64,000 bases of DNA from Macrocybe gigantea (Eukaryota; Basidiomycota; Agaricomycetes; Agaricales; Callistosporiaceae), in the NCBI GenBank assembly GCA_011319805.1, contig SJRY01000263.1:124001-188000 (forward strand), given 5' to 3'. A model generated the notes under the pieces. That model worked only from the letters and a program-made list of their open reading frames with translations, did no database searches and had not been told where the DNA came from. Of this stretch, positions 48,601 through 61,093 are shown one piece after another. The position numbers and the translations under genes are program-made. Each line of letters begins with the position of its first letter. Within the stretch, counting starts at the first letter, position 1.

Positions 48601-50450
48601 ATGAACGCCAAGGCCACAGTTCCCATTGCTTTTCTGCTCATAACCCCATTTCAGCAATCGCTCTTCCGCGACGACTCGTGTCTTCGGCACTCATTCTACG
48701 GTAATGTGCAAGATGGACCAGCCACGCTGAGCGTTTTTCAACCCCATTCCACCTGTCTGGATATCTGGCTGGCTGAAACGCCGGCATTGTCGGGTTCGAT
48801 CGTCGAGGCGCCTGCGCAAGAAAACAGGCAGCTCGTCTGGCTCAGAGAGGTCACCATCGACGAAAGCCTCAGACCCCAAACGACCTCGTTCTCAGACGAC
48901 CTCTATGCCCTCCTTGACAGCCTCCCTTCCACCCTGTCTCAGACAAATGATGACGTCCCCCAACAAGTCATTAAATATATACCGAGCTACGATCTTCTCT
49001 TTCGTTCAGCGGCCTCTGCACTCATATCCGTCGACAATGATATCGCCATTGCCATGGACGCGTGGCTTCCAGCATTCTGGAAATCGACCATCCTGCCAGG
49101 CACACCAGTTTCATTCATTCCTGTATCGTCCGACGCAGAGAAACGCGTTGCGGACGTGTTGCATGGCCTCAAACTCGACCCTGTCATCGCATCTATCGTT
49201 CATAACCTCTCGACCACTCAAATGAGAGATGATGTTCGTTTTCTCACAGGGGAGGATGGTAAATCCAGCATCCGTTCGCGCCATTCCTTCTCTACGGGTG
49301 CACGCATCGCTGCCGGGTGGCTGAAAGAGCGTTTTGAAGAGACAGGTGCCGATTGTGAATTAAAACCATTCCTTTTTGGTTTTGCGCCCAATGTCGTGTG
49401 GTCAGCGTAGCATGCCGTGCTCATTTTGCTTGTGACTGAATGCCTCTTGCAGCCGTTATTCCCCTGTGACTAACACAACCGCGACAATCGTTCTCGGTGC
49501 TCACTATGATAGTCGCGGCTCTTTTGGCAGCTTACGCGCCCCTGGGGCCAATGACGACGGTTCTGGAACTGTTTCTCTTTTGGCAATTGCCAGGACGATC
49601 GCGAAAAAGCGCATCAAGTTCCATTCCAATGTCGAGCTGGTCGCCTTTGCAGGTGAGGAGCAAGGCCTTCTGGGTTCCAGAGCTTATGCCCGTGAGTTTG
49701 TGCTTTGCTTTGATTTTCAATCGCCCATGCTGAAACCGACAAGGGCATCTTCGGGGCAAAGACGCGAACGTGACGATGATGATACAAGCCGACATGATCG
49801 CATACCGCGCACCTGGTGAACCTCGCCAACTAGGACTCCCGGATTTGTGTGCATCACGGAAGTCATTAGCCTACGACTACTGACCTGCGTTACAGGATTG
49901 GCTCTCCGAGGATAACGCAACTGGTAGCCAACGTGTCTTACCTCTACAGCCCTGAGCTTCAGGTCGGTTTTACACCGGTATGTCACTTGGTGCCATCCCA
50001 TCGAAGCCTGCAATTCATTCTTCTCAGGCATGTTGCAGTGACCATCAGGTACCTAATCCAGGATACATGCTTTCAAAAATTGCTGACATCTTCCATGCAG
50101 TCTTTCCATGAGCAGGGCTACCCTGCAACTCAGGTCTTTGAACGTGCAGGACCAAGTACGTGCATCCGTTCATCATCACTCAGCAGCTAACCGACATGAC
50201 CGGGAAGTCGCCGATCCAATGTATCATAATAGCGGTGCGTGCGCTACGCTTATCTTGGCAGTTCTCAATAATAACGCGCTTTCTAGGCGATCTCAGCCAA
50301 CGTATCGGCTATGACTTTGAACAACTCCGATCCATTACGAAAGTTCAGGTGCGCATTATTCGTCTAATATCTGTCACGTTCACTGAGTAATGTCTTACGA
50401 CTCAGTTTGCTGCTTTGCTTCACACTGCTGGCTTCGAGCAAGAAAAATAG
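48601..50450 (+). CDS. Zinc aminopeptidase, family M28
   Basis: Start ATG at 48601 with a hydrophobic leader (MNAKATVPIAFLLITPFQQ), probably a signal sequence. A pro-region of about 240 residues precedes the catalytic domain. Co-catalytic zinc ligands are visible: the His in IVLGAHYDS, the Asp in GANDDGSG, the Glu pair in VAFAGEEQGLLGS, the Asp in MIQADMIAYR, and a late His in PMYHNSGDLSQR. FHEQGYPATQVFERAG is the usual segment before the last ligand. There are about seven small introns after 49408. The stop is at 50448-50450. About 480 residues. Likely extracellular or vacuolar, removing N-terminal residues. Its last codons are echoed at about 53185-53200, so the neighbouring chitinase duplication took in the tail of this gene. 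Confidence 0.85.
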
Positions 50451-50543
50451 GCAATAAATGCAGCACATGTATACTTATACATAAGGTACAAATACGATTC
50501 GCACGTAGCCTTGATAGCTTGTTGTCATAACATGATGCTCTTC

Positions 50544-52100
50544 AGAACCCCGCAGCTGCGCGAATGGAACTCAAGAGGATATCGTTGGAATCGCCTCCAG
50601 CTTCCCACATCGAGAAGCCCTTCAAGCCGTTCGATTTGATGAATTTGCCTTTGGCAGCGAACGACTATGCAAGACTGTCAAACAACGCATCCAAGCAAGT
50701 GCGAGGTCATTTACCTGAGCATTATCATAGGAAACCATCACTTGGGTCGAAGAGTTGTACACGAAGGGCTGTATTGAATATGGTGTAAGACGGATGCCTG
50801 TCGCTACACTAGAAGATCGCTTACGGTCTGGCTGCAACTATCGTAAACATATGCGATGCCATTCTTCGGAGTTCCGTTGGAGTTGAGGAAGCCGTTCTGA
50901 ATCAGTCCCCAGAAATTGATCACTCCGCCAGCCGACTGTTGGACTCCGCAAACGTCTGTACCAGCGGGATCGTCCCACGAGTCGCCGACTGGATGAGCGT
51001 TCTCGTCGAATGCCGGATACAAGGCGAGAGAAGGTCCCCTGAGCGCGTTGGCCTTGGTGACCTGGAATGAATGTCCATAGCTGGGCACGCCGAGAACGAT
51101 CTTGTTTTTCGGAATGCCCGCTGTGTTCCATTTCTTTACAGCGGAGGTGGCCGACCCGACTTGTCTGGCAGCAGACGCACACGAATCATCGAGTGGAGCA
51201 TTTGGGCCGACGGTTTCACTCCACGGTCCCCATATGTCATAATTCATGATGGCTATCCAATCGAGGACATTACTGAACTCGGCGACGCTGGATGACGGGT
51301 TTCCATCCGGGTTCATGAAGGGTGCTACCGCCGTCGCAGCAGTGAGGACGAGGTTGTGGCCAATGGGGTCGCTGCGCAGCTCTTGGAGGAAAGCAAGGAA
51401 ATTCGCGGTGTCTGCGGAATTGACGACGTTGCATCCAATCCCCTGGTTATTCGGGTACTCCCAACTAACGAAGTTGCGTCAATTCTTCAATGAAATGGGA
51501 CTATTCAGAGAAAACGGATTTACTCGAAATCTAACCCGTCCAAATTGTATTCCTTAGCGAAGGAAGTCAGAGCCTTGACAAAAGTCTTTCGATTCTGGGT
51601 GGAGTTGACATTTGAAGACCAATAGCGGGACCCAGTCCAACCTCCGACAGAAACGAGCGCTTTTACATGCTAGGGAGAGGTCAGACATCAAGCAACAGTT
51701 TGCATGCAATGGGGCTCACATTTCTATGAGCTTCCGAGACGAACTGGGGCAAGAGATCGGGGTTTGAGCCGTTCAAGGAAAGACAGATGCGTCCGGAGTG
51801 GTCTCTCTGCAATGAAATGAAAGATGAGTTGAATCGACTGCGCTCTGCCGTCATCGAACTCACGCAAATGCATATGTGAGGTGTGTATATTTCTTCCAGC
51901 TGAGTTTCGACAGTGGGAAGCCAAGAGTACTGTGCCATCCAGCATACCATGCGACAGCACCTTGCTAGAAGAACCTGCATGCCAGTGTGAGATGTAGTGA
52001 GATGTGTCACATCGCAGGTTATAACACTCGATGCGGTCTTACCTGTGTGAGGCGCTGCTACAGCCAGCACGGCGAACAATAGGATGGACACGAGCAGCAT
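50544..52100 (-). CDS. GH18 chitinase 1
   Basis: Start ATG at 52100 with a signal peptide (MLLVSILLFAVLAVAAPHTG). Then WYAGWHSTLGFPLSKLSWKKYTHLTYAFA, SLNGSNPDLLPQF, the SxGG motif SVGGW, and the catalytic DGLDFDWE, split by an intron after GA (51480-51530). The Glu is the proton donor. VLDWIAIMNYDIWG and the substrate-cleft VPSYGHSF, SWDD.., NFWGLIQNGFL, GFSMWEAGGDSND follow. Stop at 50544. About 410 residues. Two single-base losses seem present: near 51780 (in an A run on the plus strand) and near 51960, where the frame into WYAGWH breaks. It lacks the Ser/Thr linker of its tandem paralogue. It hydrolyses chitin in the cell wall or in prey and plant-associated substrates. No chitin-binding module seen. 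Confidence 0.83.
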
Positions 52101-53277
52101 ACCGGAACCCAGGCTTGTGGCAGCACCGTCTGGGGTCTGTGGACATAGGCAGCATCCATTTATATGGCAGATCGAAAACCGTGCACATGGCTGACATATT
52201 CTCTGGCTTCCTCCTGAAAGAAGCTATAGACTTGCACGCTAGAGGAACTCCACCAGCTTTGGGAACTTACATGTACATGCATGCATGACGAAGTAGATAT
52301 GGTCGATTCCCACCATCCAAATGTGTGACCCGAGGTGGAAGTACCTATCAACGAATAGGTAGATATAGCCGGGACCCAGCAGAAGCTCATCTGACACATG
52401 GTCACGGCGTCACTTGAGTGCTCCTCCGATCGAGAACGCATAAATCGTTCCATTTCAGAAACATTATTGCCGAGGATGGTCGGTCATATTGCATGTATTG
52501 CTAGTAGCCTGTGATGTTGTGCCCGACCATCTGGCCGCTGGACGTGTCGCCAAATTTGTAGGTCAGAAGTTTCGAGAACCTGTGCAACTACTTTGGGTTA
52601 CCTTCCATTATCGATGCTCGTTGAGAATATCCTTGGAAGGAGAATCGTACGTATCCAAATATGATGATACAGCTGGCACGATCGTATGTTGTGTGGCTGG
52701 TCAATTCGTCAACTCACATCTGTTTGTTTGCCCACCACCAAGTTGTGACCCGCTCACCGTTGCATCATTTGGTTCTAATTCCTCAAGTGGCCTCCAGTCA
52801 TGAAATCTGAATCCGTTTGACCTGGGATTCATGGACAGACACGCCGTCGAAGCAGTCGCATCAGGTGGCGTATTAATGACAAACAGGCATATTGCATGGT
52901 TCATTCAATGTTCTCAGGCAGACTCGTTGCTGGCCTGCAAATTTCGCCTGTCCATATTCATCACCTCGGTGGAATTGCATCTGATCTATCACCAATGCAT
53001 TGAAATCATTTGACTGACCTTGGCTAAGCTTAGGCTTTCGAGACATTGTTGACCGACGCATGGGGTATGAGATGGTGTCTAGCGAACGCGATACATTGCG
53101 CAAGTCCGAGGGCATATTCTTCTTCCGAAACCGACCGATCTACGTCGCATCTAATCACGCAGTCTGTTCCACATCCTTTGCCTTCAGCAAGAACGTTAGG
53201 CAATCAATGCCGCGTTTAGGGGTACAAGCATCGCTTCGTACGTAGTTTCGACGACTATTATCATAGCATGAAACTCT
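52101..53277. other. Spacer between the tandem chitinases
   Basis: 1.18 kb with the chitinase 1 promoter on the left. At about 53185-53220 it holds a decayed copy of the end of the M28 gene and its flank (TTCAGCAAGAACGTTAGGCAATCAATGC versus 50432-50459), marking an edge of the duplication unit. Open frames elsewhere in the stretch have no motif. Confidence 0.5.
52157..52167 (-). promoter_or_regulatory. TATA-like box of chitinase 1
   Basis: On the minus strand CCATATAAATG lies about 57 bp upstream of the ATG at 52100. Confidence 0.4.
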
Positions 53278-54894
53278 TCAGAATCCTACAGCCCCGCGAA
53301 TAGAGTTTAAGAGGATATCATTGGCGTCACCTCCAGCTTCCCACAACGAAAAGCCCTTCAAGCCACTCGACTTGATGAATTGACCTTTGGCTGCGAAAGA
53401 CTATGGAAAACGACGTCAACATCCCGCTTCCGAGAAAATGCAATACCACATACCTGAGCATTGTCATAAGAAATCATAACTTGGGTAGTGGGATCGTATA
53501 CAAAGGGCTGCGACGAACAAGGCGTAAGACCGGTGCCGTCACATGGAATAAGAAATGGCTCACCGTCTGGCTGCAATCATCGTACACATATGCGATACCG
53601 CTCTTTGGAGTTCCATCGGAATTGAGGAATCCCTTTTGGATCAGCCCCCAGAAGTTGACCACCCCACCGGCCGGCTGTTGAACACCGCAAATGTCTGGAC
53701 CCGCAGCACCGTCCCAGGAGTCTCCAGCAGGGTGAGAGTTCTTGTCGAAGACCGGGTAGAGAGCCAGAGACGATCCATCTTTGAGCGCATTGGCCTGACT
53801 GACTTGGAAAGAATGCCCGTATCCCGCTACTCCGAGAACAATCTTGCTCTTCGGGAATCCAGCAGCACTCCATTTTTGCACGGCAGAAGTGGCGGATCCG
53901 GCCTGACTGGAGGCAGGTGCGCACGAATCGTCGAGCGGAGCGTTCGGTCCTGCAGTTGCGCTCCAAGATCCCCAGAGGTCGTAGTTCATGATCGCGATCC
54001 AATCCAGAACATTGCTGAATGCTGAAACGTCGGACGATGGTGTCCCGTCTGGGCCCATGAACGGCGTAATGGAGGTTGCGGCAGTGAGAATGAGGTCTTT
54101 GCCGACAGGATCCTGGCGCAGCTCTTGAAGGAATGCCAAGAAGTTCGCAGTGTCAGCAGGATCGATAACGTTACACCCGACTCCCTGATGATTCGGATAC
54201 TCCCAACTAACGAATGCTATTATTCAGTGGCGAAGAATTGCAAATCCAAGGATCAGACCCACTCAAAATCCAATCCATCCAAATTGTAATTTTGGCAAAG
54301 GAAGTGACGGTCTGTACGAATGTCTTCCGATTCCCCGCAGAGTTAACGTTCGATGACCAATAGCGCGACCCAGACCAGCCTCCGATGGATACGAGTGCTT
54401 TTACGCCCTAGAAACACGTTAGACATCGAGAGAAACGATTATGCGCATAGTCCTTACGTTCGCATGCGCTTGCGAGACGAACTGTGGCAAGAGGTCGGGG
54501 TTTGACCCACTCAAAGAAATGACAGTCACGTCCGGCGTGGTCTGACTGTTATCAAACGTCATTTAGCGACAAAGGATCGTCTTGCAGACCAGACTCACGC
54601 AAAGGCATAGGTGATGTGCGTATATTTCTTCCAGCTTACGTTCGACAAAGGGAACCCAGTAGTGCCATGCCAGCCAGCATACCATGTAACCGCCACGTTC
54701 CCAGTGGCGCCTGTTCCTGAAGCCGTTACATTGGATGGTGCTGGGTTAGAGGAAGTTGTGTTCGACGACGGCACGCCGGCGGACGTCGTATTGGAAGGAA
54801 CTGGGCTCGGAACGGCTACGCTTGAAGTGGTGTAGCCTGCCTGAGGCGCCGCCATAGCTAGCGCAGAGAAGAAAAGAACGGGCAAGTATCGCAT
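53278..54894 (-). CDS. GH18 chitinase 2
   Basis: Tandem paralogue of chitinase 1, with the ATG at 54894 and a signal peptide (MRYLPVLFFSALAMAAPQAG). Unlike its neighbour it has a Ser/Thr/Asn/Pro linker of about 45 residues (VPSNTTSAGVPSSNTTSS) before AVTWYAGWHGTTGFP, probably O- and N-glycosylated. It has SLSGSNPDLLPQFVSQAHA, SIGGW, the catalytic DGLDFDWE (split at GA/TTGGGAG by an intron), VLDWIAIMNYDLWG, VAGYGHSF, NFWGLIQKGFL and GFSLWEAGGDAND. Stop at 53278. In the exon before the catalytic motif the expected FAKNYNLDG needs five A where four are present (about 54290-54293), so the frame breaks there. About 450 residues if intact. Secreted or wall-bound. Confidence 0.83.
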
Positions 54895-55434
54895 GTCGAA
54901 AACCAGACTGGTGGCCGCACGATCAAGGACCTCCGATCCTGAACAGTACCCCTTTTATATGTCTGGTCACAATTCATTATGCTGCCTGATATTCCCTTAT
55001 GTTGTCCGGGAAGAAGATATAGGCACGGCGCAGTAGCTCCACCGAGTCCTGATGGTAACCCACTTCGTGCATGGCAAACTAGATGTAGTCATGACGCCCT
55101 TCAAGCCAGAAAACTACGACGCATCTGCCTGACGACCTGAATGGAGACTTGTAGCGTTCCGCAGGGATGTGAAAGGTCTCGCAGGAGACTGTTTGACGCA
55201 CGGCCGCAGTACCATTTGACTGTACACGAGGCTTTCGGCATCGAAAACAACATTGTTAGTGGTATAGCATGCATTGTTTGCAATCCGTTCTCCCGATCAG
55301 GCAACTTGCGGGGAATAGTTTAGGTCGGCGGAATCTCACACCGTCATACTTGCAATGCTTGTCTTTATGAATTGTGCACGTACACAATAATAATTTCGGA
55401 AGACCCGACGGACGAAGGCTTCCATAGAGGAGCT
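54895..55434. other. Intergenic stretch
   Basis: 540 bp with the chitinase 2 promoter and the 3' side of the sugar transporter gene. Nothing else I can support. Confidence 0.5.
54949..54960 (-). promoter_or_regulatory. TATA box of chitinase 2
   Basis: On the minus strand ATATAAAAGGGG lies about 55-65 bp upstream of the ATG at 54894; a good TATA match. Confidence 0.5.
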
Positions 55435-58302
55435 TCAGACTTCGACCACGACTTTCCCACCAGCCTTGTCCACGACCGCGACCTTGGTCTTTGCGATCGA
55501 CGCTCGAACGGGGTGTGGATCCTAATATAGTTCACATCAACGCCATGGTGATCGACACAAGAGAAAACAAAAAAAAAATTGCTGTACCTCGAAAATTTCA
55601 TTGAGCTCTTCGCTGTATGTAAAAGGGCTTAGTCAATGTTTTCCGTAAATTCCAGACCAGAACTCACAGCGTGCGGCCTTTAGTTTCAACAGCACAAAAA
55701 TAGATGACGACACATTCAAAGAGGTCCCATGCTATGTAAACGATATAGTACTTGGGATAGCGGGCTTGTCAATGAACGGCATTAGGACAGCAATGAGACA
55801 AAACGCACTTTCCAGGTTATTTTCTGCAGTGCTATAGGCCCGGCGTATGTATTCACAAACGATGCGCAGCTGACCGCAAGTGCGTACCTAAAATTTTTGG
55901 AGTGAGCATTTCTTTTTTCAATATTGATTTGGGGTGTGACAAAGATACTCACATAGCCATGCCCTTTGCACTTCGGGGCTATAGGTGAATCCGGTAGGCA
56001 AACAAAGGGCGAAGAATCTTACCGCGTATTGTAGTCCAGACACTCGGCAGGATACAATGCTTGCAAGGGCGTATAGGCTAGACTATAGACAAAGCCGAAC
56101 AAGACTATGTGTATGCATCGTGTCATGTTAGCTGCGGACTGACAAGGGATTTTACTTGCAGATGAAAGCAATGGCAGCATTGGCCCCTTGAGGATTCGCA
56201 TCGGTGGCACCCCACTTGGCAGTGCAACCTCGTTTGGCATTCAGCTTTCGCGACTCACAACCAGCGTTTGACCCAAACCTGTGACGATGGCCAATGTCCC
56301 CGCACACGCCAGCGTTCCCCAGAACCACACGGTCCGGCGTCCGACTTGAAAGGGATTGTTATCCAACTGTTCATCCCTCAACGGATTGGAAGTATTACTT
56401 ACCTTTATCAGTCAGGGATGTTCCAATCAAGGCCCCTCCAGCCGATATTAGCGTGTTTGCAAAATTCAATACAAGACGCCGATCTTGTGATTTGACTCCT
56501 GCGTTCTGGAATAATATTGGTAGGAAATACCTATGAAATACAGTGAAGTAAAGCTGTGAAGACTCATCGGCGATACGTACCCCAAGCCATTCCCGGACCA
56601 TTGCTACCCGTGCATTGTGAGCCAGAGTACTCATAAATGAGTGGAAATTCATACGCCAAAAAAGCCCATGAGAAGCATCATAAATGTGCGATACCGTGCG
56701 TTGCGAGTGTTGAACAATTCAGAGTAATCCCACCTGCCGAAAGCTGGGTATCTATTCTGACATGATTCTGAAGAATCTTACCAACGCTTGTCAGAAGCGT
56801 CCAGTTTGACTGCTTCCTCAAATTCTTTCCATTCCAACTGAACCAGGGGCGCGCTTTCATCGCCATTGCCGTGGTATTTGGCTAGGGTGTGGCGGGCCTC
56901 TTTGTTTCGCCCAACTGACATGAGCCATCGTGGGGACTTTTTGTGGACATAACCGATTAATGTACGGTCAACGGTGGAAGTGTTGATATTTTCTCACCTC
57001 GGGAAGAAACAGAACAAAGATGACGAGGATGCCGGCGGGGGCGATCTGGATAGCCAATGGTGCTCTCCAAGAGATCGAACTGTTGATACGTCCAGTCGCA
57101 ATTGTAATTCCGGCTGTCGGGGTCCTTGTAAATTCTGGGGCAACAGGGATGGTATGATGACTTACTGCAAAGAATTGAGCCAGAGTAATAGAAGGCTAGT
57201 TCAGGCATTAGTTATTCATCCATCCTGAAGGAAATATATACCGCACTATTGTATCTGCCAAGGTTGCCAGCGTAATCTATAGGGCGGTTTATTACACACA
57301 AGCCGATACTTACAATCCTGTCAAACGCCCTCGCCACTGGATACAAATCCTCTATGAAAGTTCTACCTGGCAGGACAGTAACCCTTACCTGGGGAGGCGA
57401 CATTTCTACCACATAGGATGGCGCAGCAGTCGTCGTGATGGATACACCGAACCCCAGAACAAATCGGCCGCCCAACAGATACTGTTGCGACTTTGCGACC
57501 GTCACGACAACAGCGCCTGAAACACGATTAAAATTTCTGTACTTCAGTTTAGAAAAAAACGCTTTTTTATTTACCGACGATGATGATAATGCCTCCGATG
57601 AACTTTCAAGAAAAGCATGAGATTGCACGCGAAAATCGGAATTGATGCGCAACATACCATACCGCCACGACGGCCTAATCGGTCCGCCAGCGGTCCGGCA
57701 ATCAGGACGCCAACGATACTCCCTGATCGATGAATAGCAGAATAAGAAGGTAATTCCTATGTTCTAGATACCTCGTCACCTATAGAGTACTTGACGTGCA
57801 TATATTAACTACCGGAAGTTGATCAGGAACGGCAACTCACTATTCCGAAGATGATGGCAGTAGCCGTTCCAACACCACCTCCTGCATCCTTTCCGTCGAT
57901 GCCAAAGTAATCCAAGTATTGCCTGCACGCGGTACATTCAAAATCAAGCATATATCCGGGAGAAGGTCCGCATACTGCATCCCATTGACCGCGCTCATAA
58001 CTAAAGCAGACAAGATGATTAAAGAAAAAAAAAAAACAGCGCGACACACCAAGCCGAAACATACCTGAACCGTCAAATCCATTTGAAAGACTTCCCATGT
58101 AGGCTACCAGCAAGATCAAGAAGAGCTGCATCGACCTGAAGCTTGTAGGACTGAGCTGGGGTCCCGTCGCCAGTGCCAGCGCAAAATCCGCATTGGCGGC
58201 CTCGATGATTTTCGCGTTTTCGAGAACATGGTTCGACCCATTCTGGGTATCAGCTTTCTCCTTGCTCGCCTCCTGCGCCTTTTCGGCTGTAGTGGTGGAC
58301 AT
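55435..58302 (-). CDS. MFS sugar transporter (hexose/lactose permease type)
   Basis: Twelve-span major facilitator with about 15 exons. Start ATG at 58302 (MSTTTAEKAQEASKEK); a Ser/Lys-rich cytosolic N-terminus of about 50 residues; then SMQLFLILLVAYMGSLSNGFDGS, the loop motif GPLADRLGRRGGM, GRFVLGFGVSITTTAAPSYVVEMSP, QWRGRLTG, FYYSGSI, and the central signature PESPRWLMSVGR. The second half has QWSGNGLGYFLPILF, GRRTVWFWGTLACAG, LFGFVYSLAYTPLQALYPAECLDYNTRAKGMA, and VETKGRTLEELNEIFED, with the stop at 55435-55437. The motifs match the sugar-porter family, with a lactose-permease-like flavour (YNTRAKGM, SITTTAAPSYVVEM). Plasma membrane. Reading frames are consistent through the exons I checked. 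Confidence 0.9.
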
Positions 58303-59194
58303 GGCGTGTTGGAACAAACGGCGCGGGGAACCGCGACCGAGATAAGACGCAAGTCCAGAGTGCCTTTATAGCCTTTATAGCCCTGAAACTAAAAAAATTG
58401 ATACTTTAAGGAGAATTCGCCGATGGACCACACGCGATCTTATAGGCGAAAGAACTTGCTGGTGATGAACGCGCTAAAACCACAGCAATAAGTGAGAGTT
58501 ACCCCCATTTCTCAGGTCATATGAGTCAAATCGTCCACGGAATTGGGAGTTTCGACGTCTCTCGGAGAGTTGTCGGACATTTTGCCTGTTCATAGATATA
58601 TACCGATGTCTCAGTTAGATAAAGCATCGCATTCTCACTGTATTAAGGATGAGAACACAAGGCATTCTACCATTAGCAATGGGAGATACTCACGACAGGA
58701 GCAGTCTCGACTAGATAACTGAATCCGAGCCCGACGGGGCCCCTGGCGATGCAGATACACGATCTCCGGAATTTTTATTCATCTCTACGCGGGTTCCCTA
58801 CCTAATTTTCGGTGATTCAGAGGCTGTTTAGAATGTACTAGACGTAGAATTTTTTTCCTTCCAGCTCAATTGAAGTCACGAACATGAACAAACAGCGAGT
58901 CTTGCTAAAATCGGATGTCACAGCGTGTACGCGAGCACGCTTCTCGTCACTGCTAAGTCGATGAACTGTGTACGCCTGAGTCAAGGCACGATATGCTGCT
59001 GGCCTTACATCCTTAACACGTCCTCTTCTTCGCTCAGTCCTTTACACTTTGCGCCCCTGATTCCGTCGTCGATATCCCATCCAGTCATCTCATCCACACT
59101 ACCACGAAAGTCAAGAAGGATGGGAAGGGGCATGACCACCACGCCATGGAGAAGGTCTTTGATGATGTCATTGTCGTTGTCGATGTCGAGATGC
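58303..59194. other. Intergenic stretch upstream of the transporter
   Basis: 890 bp containing the transporter promoter and the 3' UTR of the GDSGS gene, both on the minus strand. Apart from the TATA pair I see no element or gene. Confidence 0.5.
58364..58380 (-). promoter_or_regulatory. Tandem TATA boxes of the sugar transporter
   Basis: CTATAAAGG occurs twice in direct succession on the minus strand, about 62-78 bp upstream of the ATG at 58302. Confidence 0.45.
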
Positions 59195-61093
59195 TTAAGT
59201 GGGGACGTTGAGGTGCGCGTTGGGGAACCCGTTGGTCTTGATGCGCTGGAGGAGCCACCAGAACGGGGTGGCATAGGTCATATCGGAGGGCTTGGTCTTA
59301 CCGGAACTGCCCGTGAGCATGCCACCGATACGGCCACGAATGTCGACGATTATCGAGCCCGAATCGCCAGGTTCCGAAAAGACTTCCGCCTTGCTGTCGT
59401 AGTTGATTAACCCCCACTCCATGGAGGTCTGGTTGACTGACATGTCGGTGAAGTAGTCGCGAACGATGGAAAAGACGCCGTTCGCGCGGCCAAGGGTGGT
59501 ACCAGTGGCATTGCCGTTCTTGACGACCAACAAGCACGGTTCGCCGGCCGAGTCCCACATGTCGGGGGTGCGCATCAGTTCGTCGGTTATGGTGCCAATA
59601 AGTAGAAGCAGTCGATCATGGGGATACTCGAACTGCCAGTTGGCGTCTCCGCGAGGGAAACATTTGATCGTGAACTCGTCGGGCATCAGCTTTGTTCCTA
59701 GATGTATACCAAAAAAAAAAAATCAGGTTGGTTAGTAGACGGTCTTGGTCGGATGGCTGATGGTCAAAGCGCACCGAGGTCTAACTTATTGCCTTGAAAG
59801 CCGTTACCGAGCTTGTCCCGGTCGACCTGGAAAATTCCCCAGTCTTCTGTGAAGCGATGTTCACCGACGCGGAGATTGATGGCTGGGGAGCAAAGGACTT
59901 TGCCAAGGACGCGGTTGTCGAGCTTTTTCCAGTCCTTGTTGACCCTACTGAGCAATGCTGCAAGTGCCTCCATCGCGTTCTCGGCCTTGTTCAGCAACCT
60001 CTGAGTCTCGGTCCGGGCGTCCTTTGCCTTCTCAGCGTCGACAGCGTTGGTGCCCGTCTCCCTCTCCACGAGCCCTTCAATCTGTTTCCTCCAGCGCTTT
60101 ACCATGATGCCGTATCGTCCGATCCTGCGTTTGATCGAATCGGTGAGGTTGGTGAATGCTCCCTTACCGAGAAGCAGGACGTCTCTGGAGGGCGCACTGG
60201 GGCGGCAAACGTAGTCGATATTGGCTTCCTTTGGCCCAATGAGGACGTGACGGGACGAAAGGCCCAAGAGTTTGTTGCTGCCGCCACCTTCTACGAGGTA
60301 GAGGGCCATCGTCCCCTGGACGTTGGGCCTGGCCCTGGTAGAGATGGGAAGGCAGAGGGCGGGAGTGAAGGGACTAACGACGTCAACGAGTGGGTCCAGG
60401 TCATCGACGGGTTGGAGAAGTCGAGGACCGGCCTCTCGCATGTAGAAGGATTCGCGGTAGTCGATGTCGACGTCGGTGATCCGGTGGTTCTTGAGAAGGG
60501 CTAGGACGTCCTGGGCCGCATCGTGGGCAGCCGTAGCGGAGGTAGATTCGGGGAAGACGCCAACCCAGATGGTGACACGGCCGATGACCGGTTTCTTAGC
60601 CTCGACCGTTTCTTTGTCCTCGGCCTCTTCTTCACCCTCGACGTCTTCTTCATTCTCAGGCGCTTCGTCGACCGGGACTTTCTTAAAACGAACGACGTCT
60701 ATTGTCGTAAAACGTATCTAGAGATCCTAGTCAGCAAACTCTACGATACGAGTGGAACATTATGACTGATCGCGTGGACATCCATGATGTTGACAACTTT
60801 CCATGCCAAGTCACGGTTCCAGACCTTCGTAATCGGATGGGTGAAGACTTCGCACAGCTCCTTCAAACGGCGCTGGGCCTCAGGTCCGCTGGGCGGGTAC
60901 CACTGCTCTTTGCCCGTTCGGTAAAGCAACGTGGGCTCCGAATGCGAGCCTGCATAGTAAGACTGCGCCTCCGCATTGGAGACAGCGTGCGGATCGGGGG
61001 TGTAGGAAGTAGCGTCCTGGCCAACAGAACTCTGAGCCTCTCGTAGCTCTTGGCAAATTGAATGCACTCGTCAATAAATTTGGCGGGGAGCAC
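59195..61093 (-). CDS. Trypsin-motif protein of unknown function
   Basis: The C-terminal exon contains EPGDSGSIIVD, the serine-nucleophile motif of chymotrypsin-fold proteases, and the exon before it has LLGLSSRHVLIG, a plausible catalytic His. Between them lies a helical insertion of about 80 residues (RWRKQIEGLVERE, LNKAENAMEALAALLSRVNKDWKKLD). The N-terminal part has TSYTPDPHAVSNAEAQSYYAG, GKEQWYPPSGPEAQRRLKEL and an acidic linker EDVEGEEEAEDKE, then VTIWVGVFPESTSATAAHDAAQDVL. Stop at 59195; about 570 residues. LPAKFIDECIQFAKSYERLR appears upstream in another frame; one missing G near 61016 would join it. The true ATG may be in a further 5' exon. No signal peptide seen, so an intracellular protease or a dead homologue. 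I cannot locate the catalytic Asp with confidence. Confidence 0.65.

Larger units (their letters stand above)
50415..54960 (-). repeat. Tandem gene duplication of chitinases
   Basis: Two units about 2.7 kb apart share exon order, intron positions, coding sequence and parts of the 3' flank down to the M28 tail relic (unit ends near 50415 and 53180). They differ in the N-terminal linker. Protein identity is high by eye in the catalytic part. Confidence 0.8.

Noticed and set aside
52489..53245. Several short frames between the chitinases
   Set aside because: They lack motifs and the region carries duplication relics; no gene supported.
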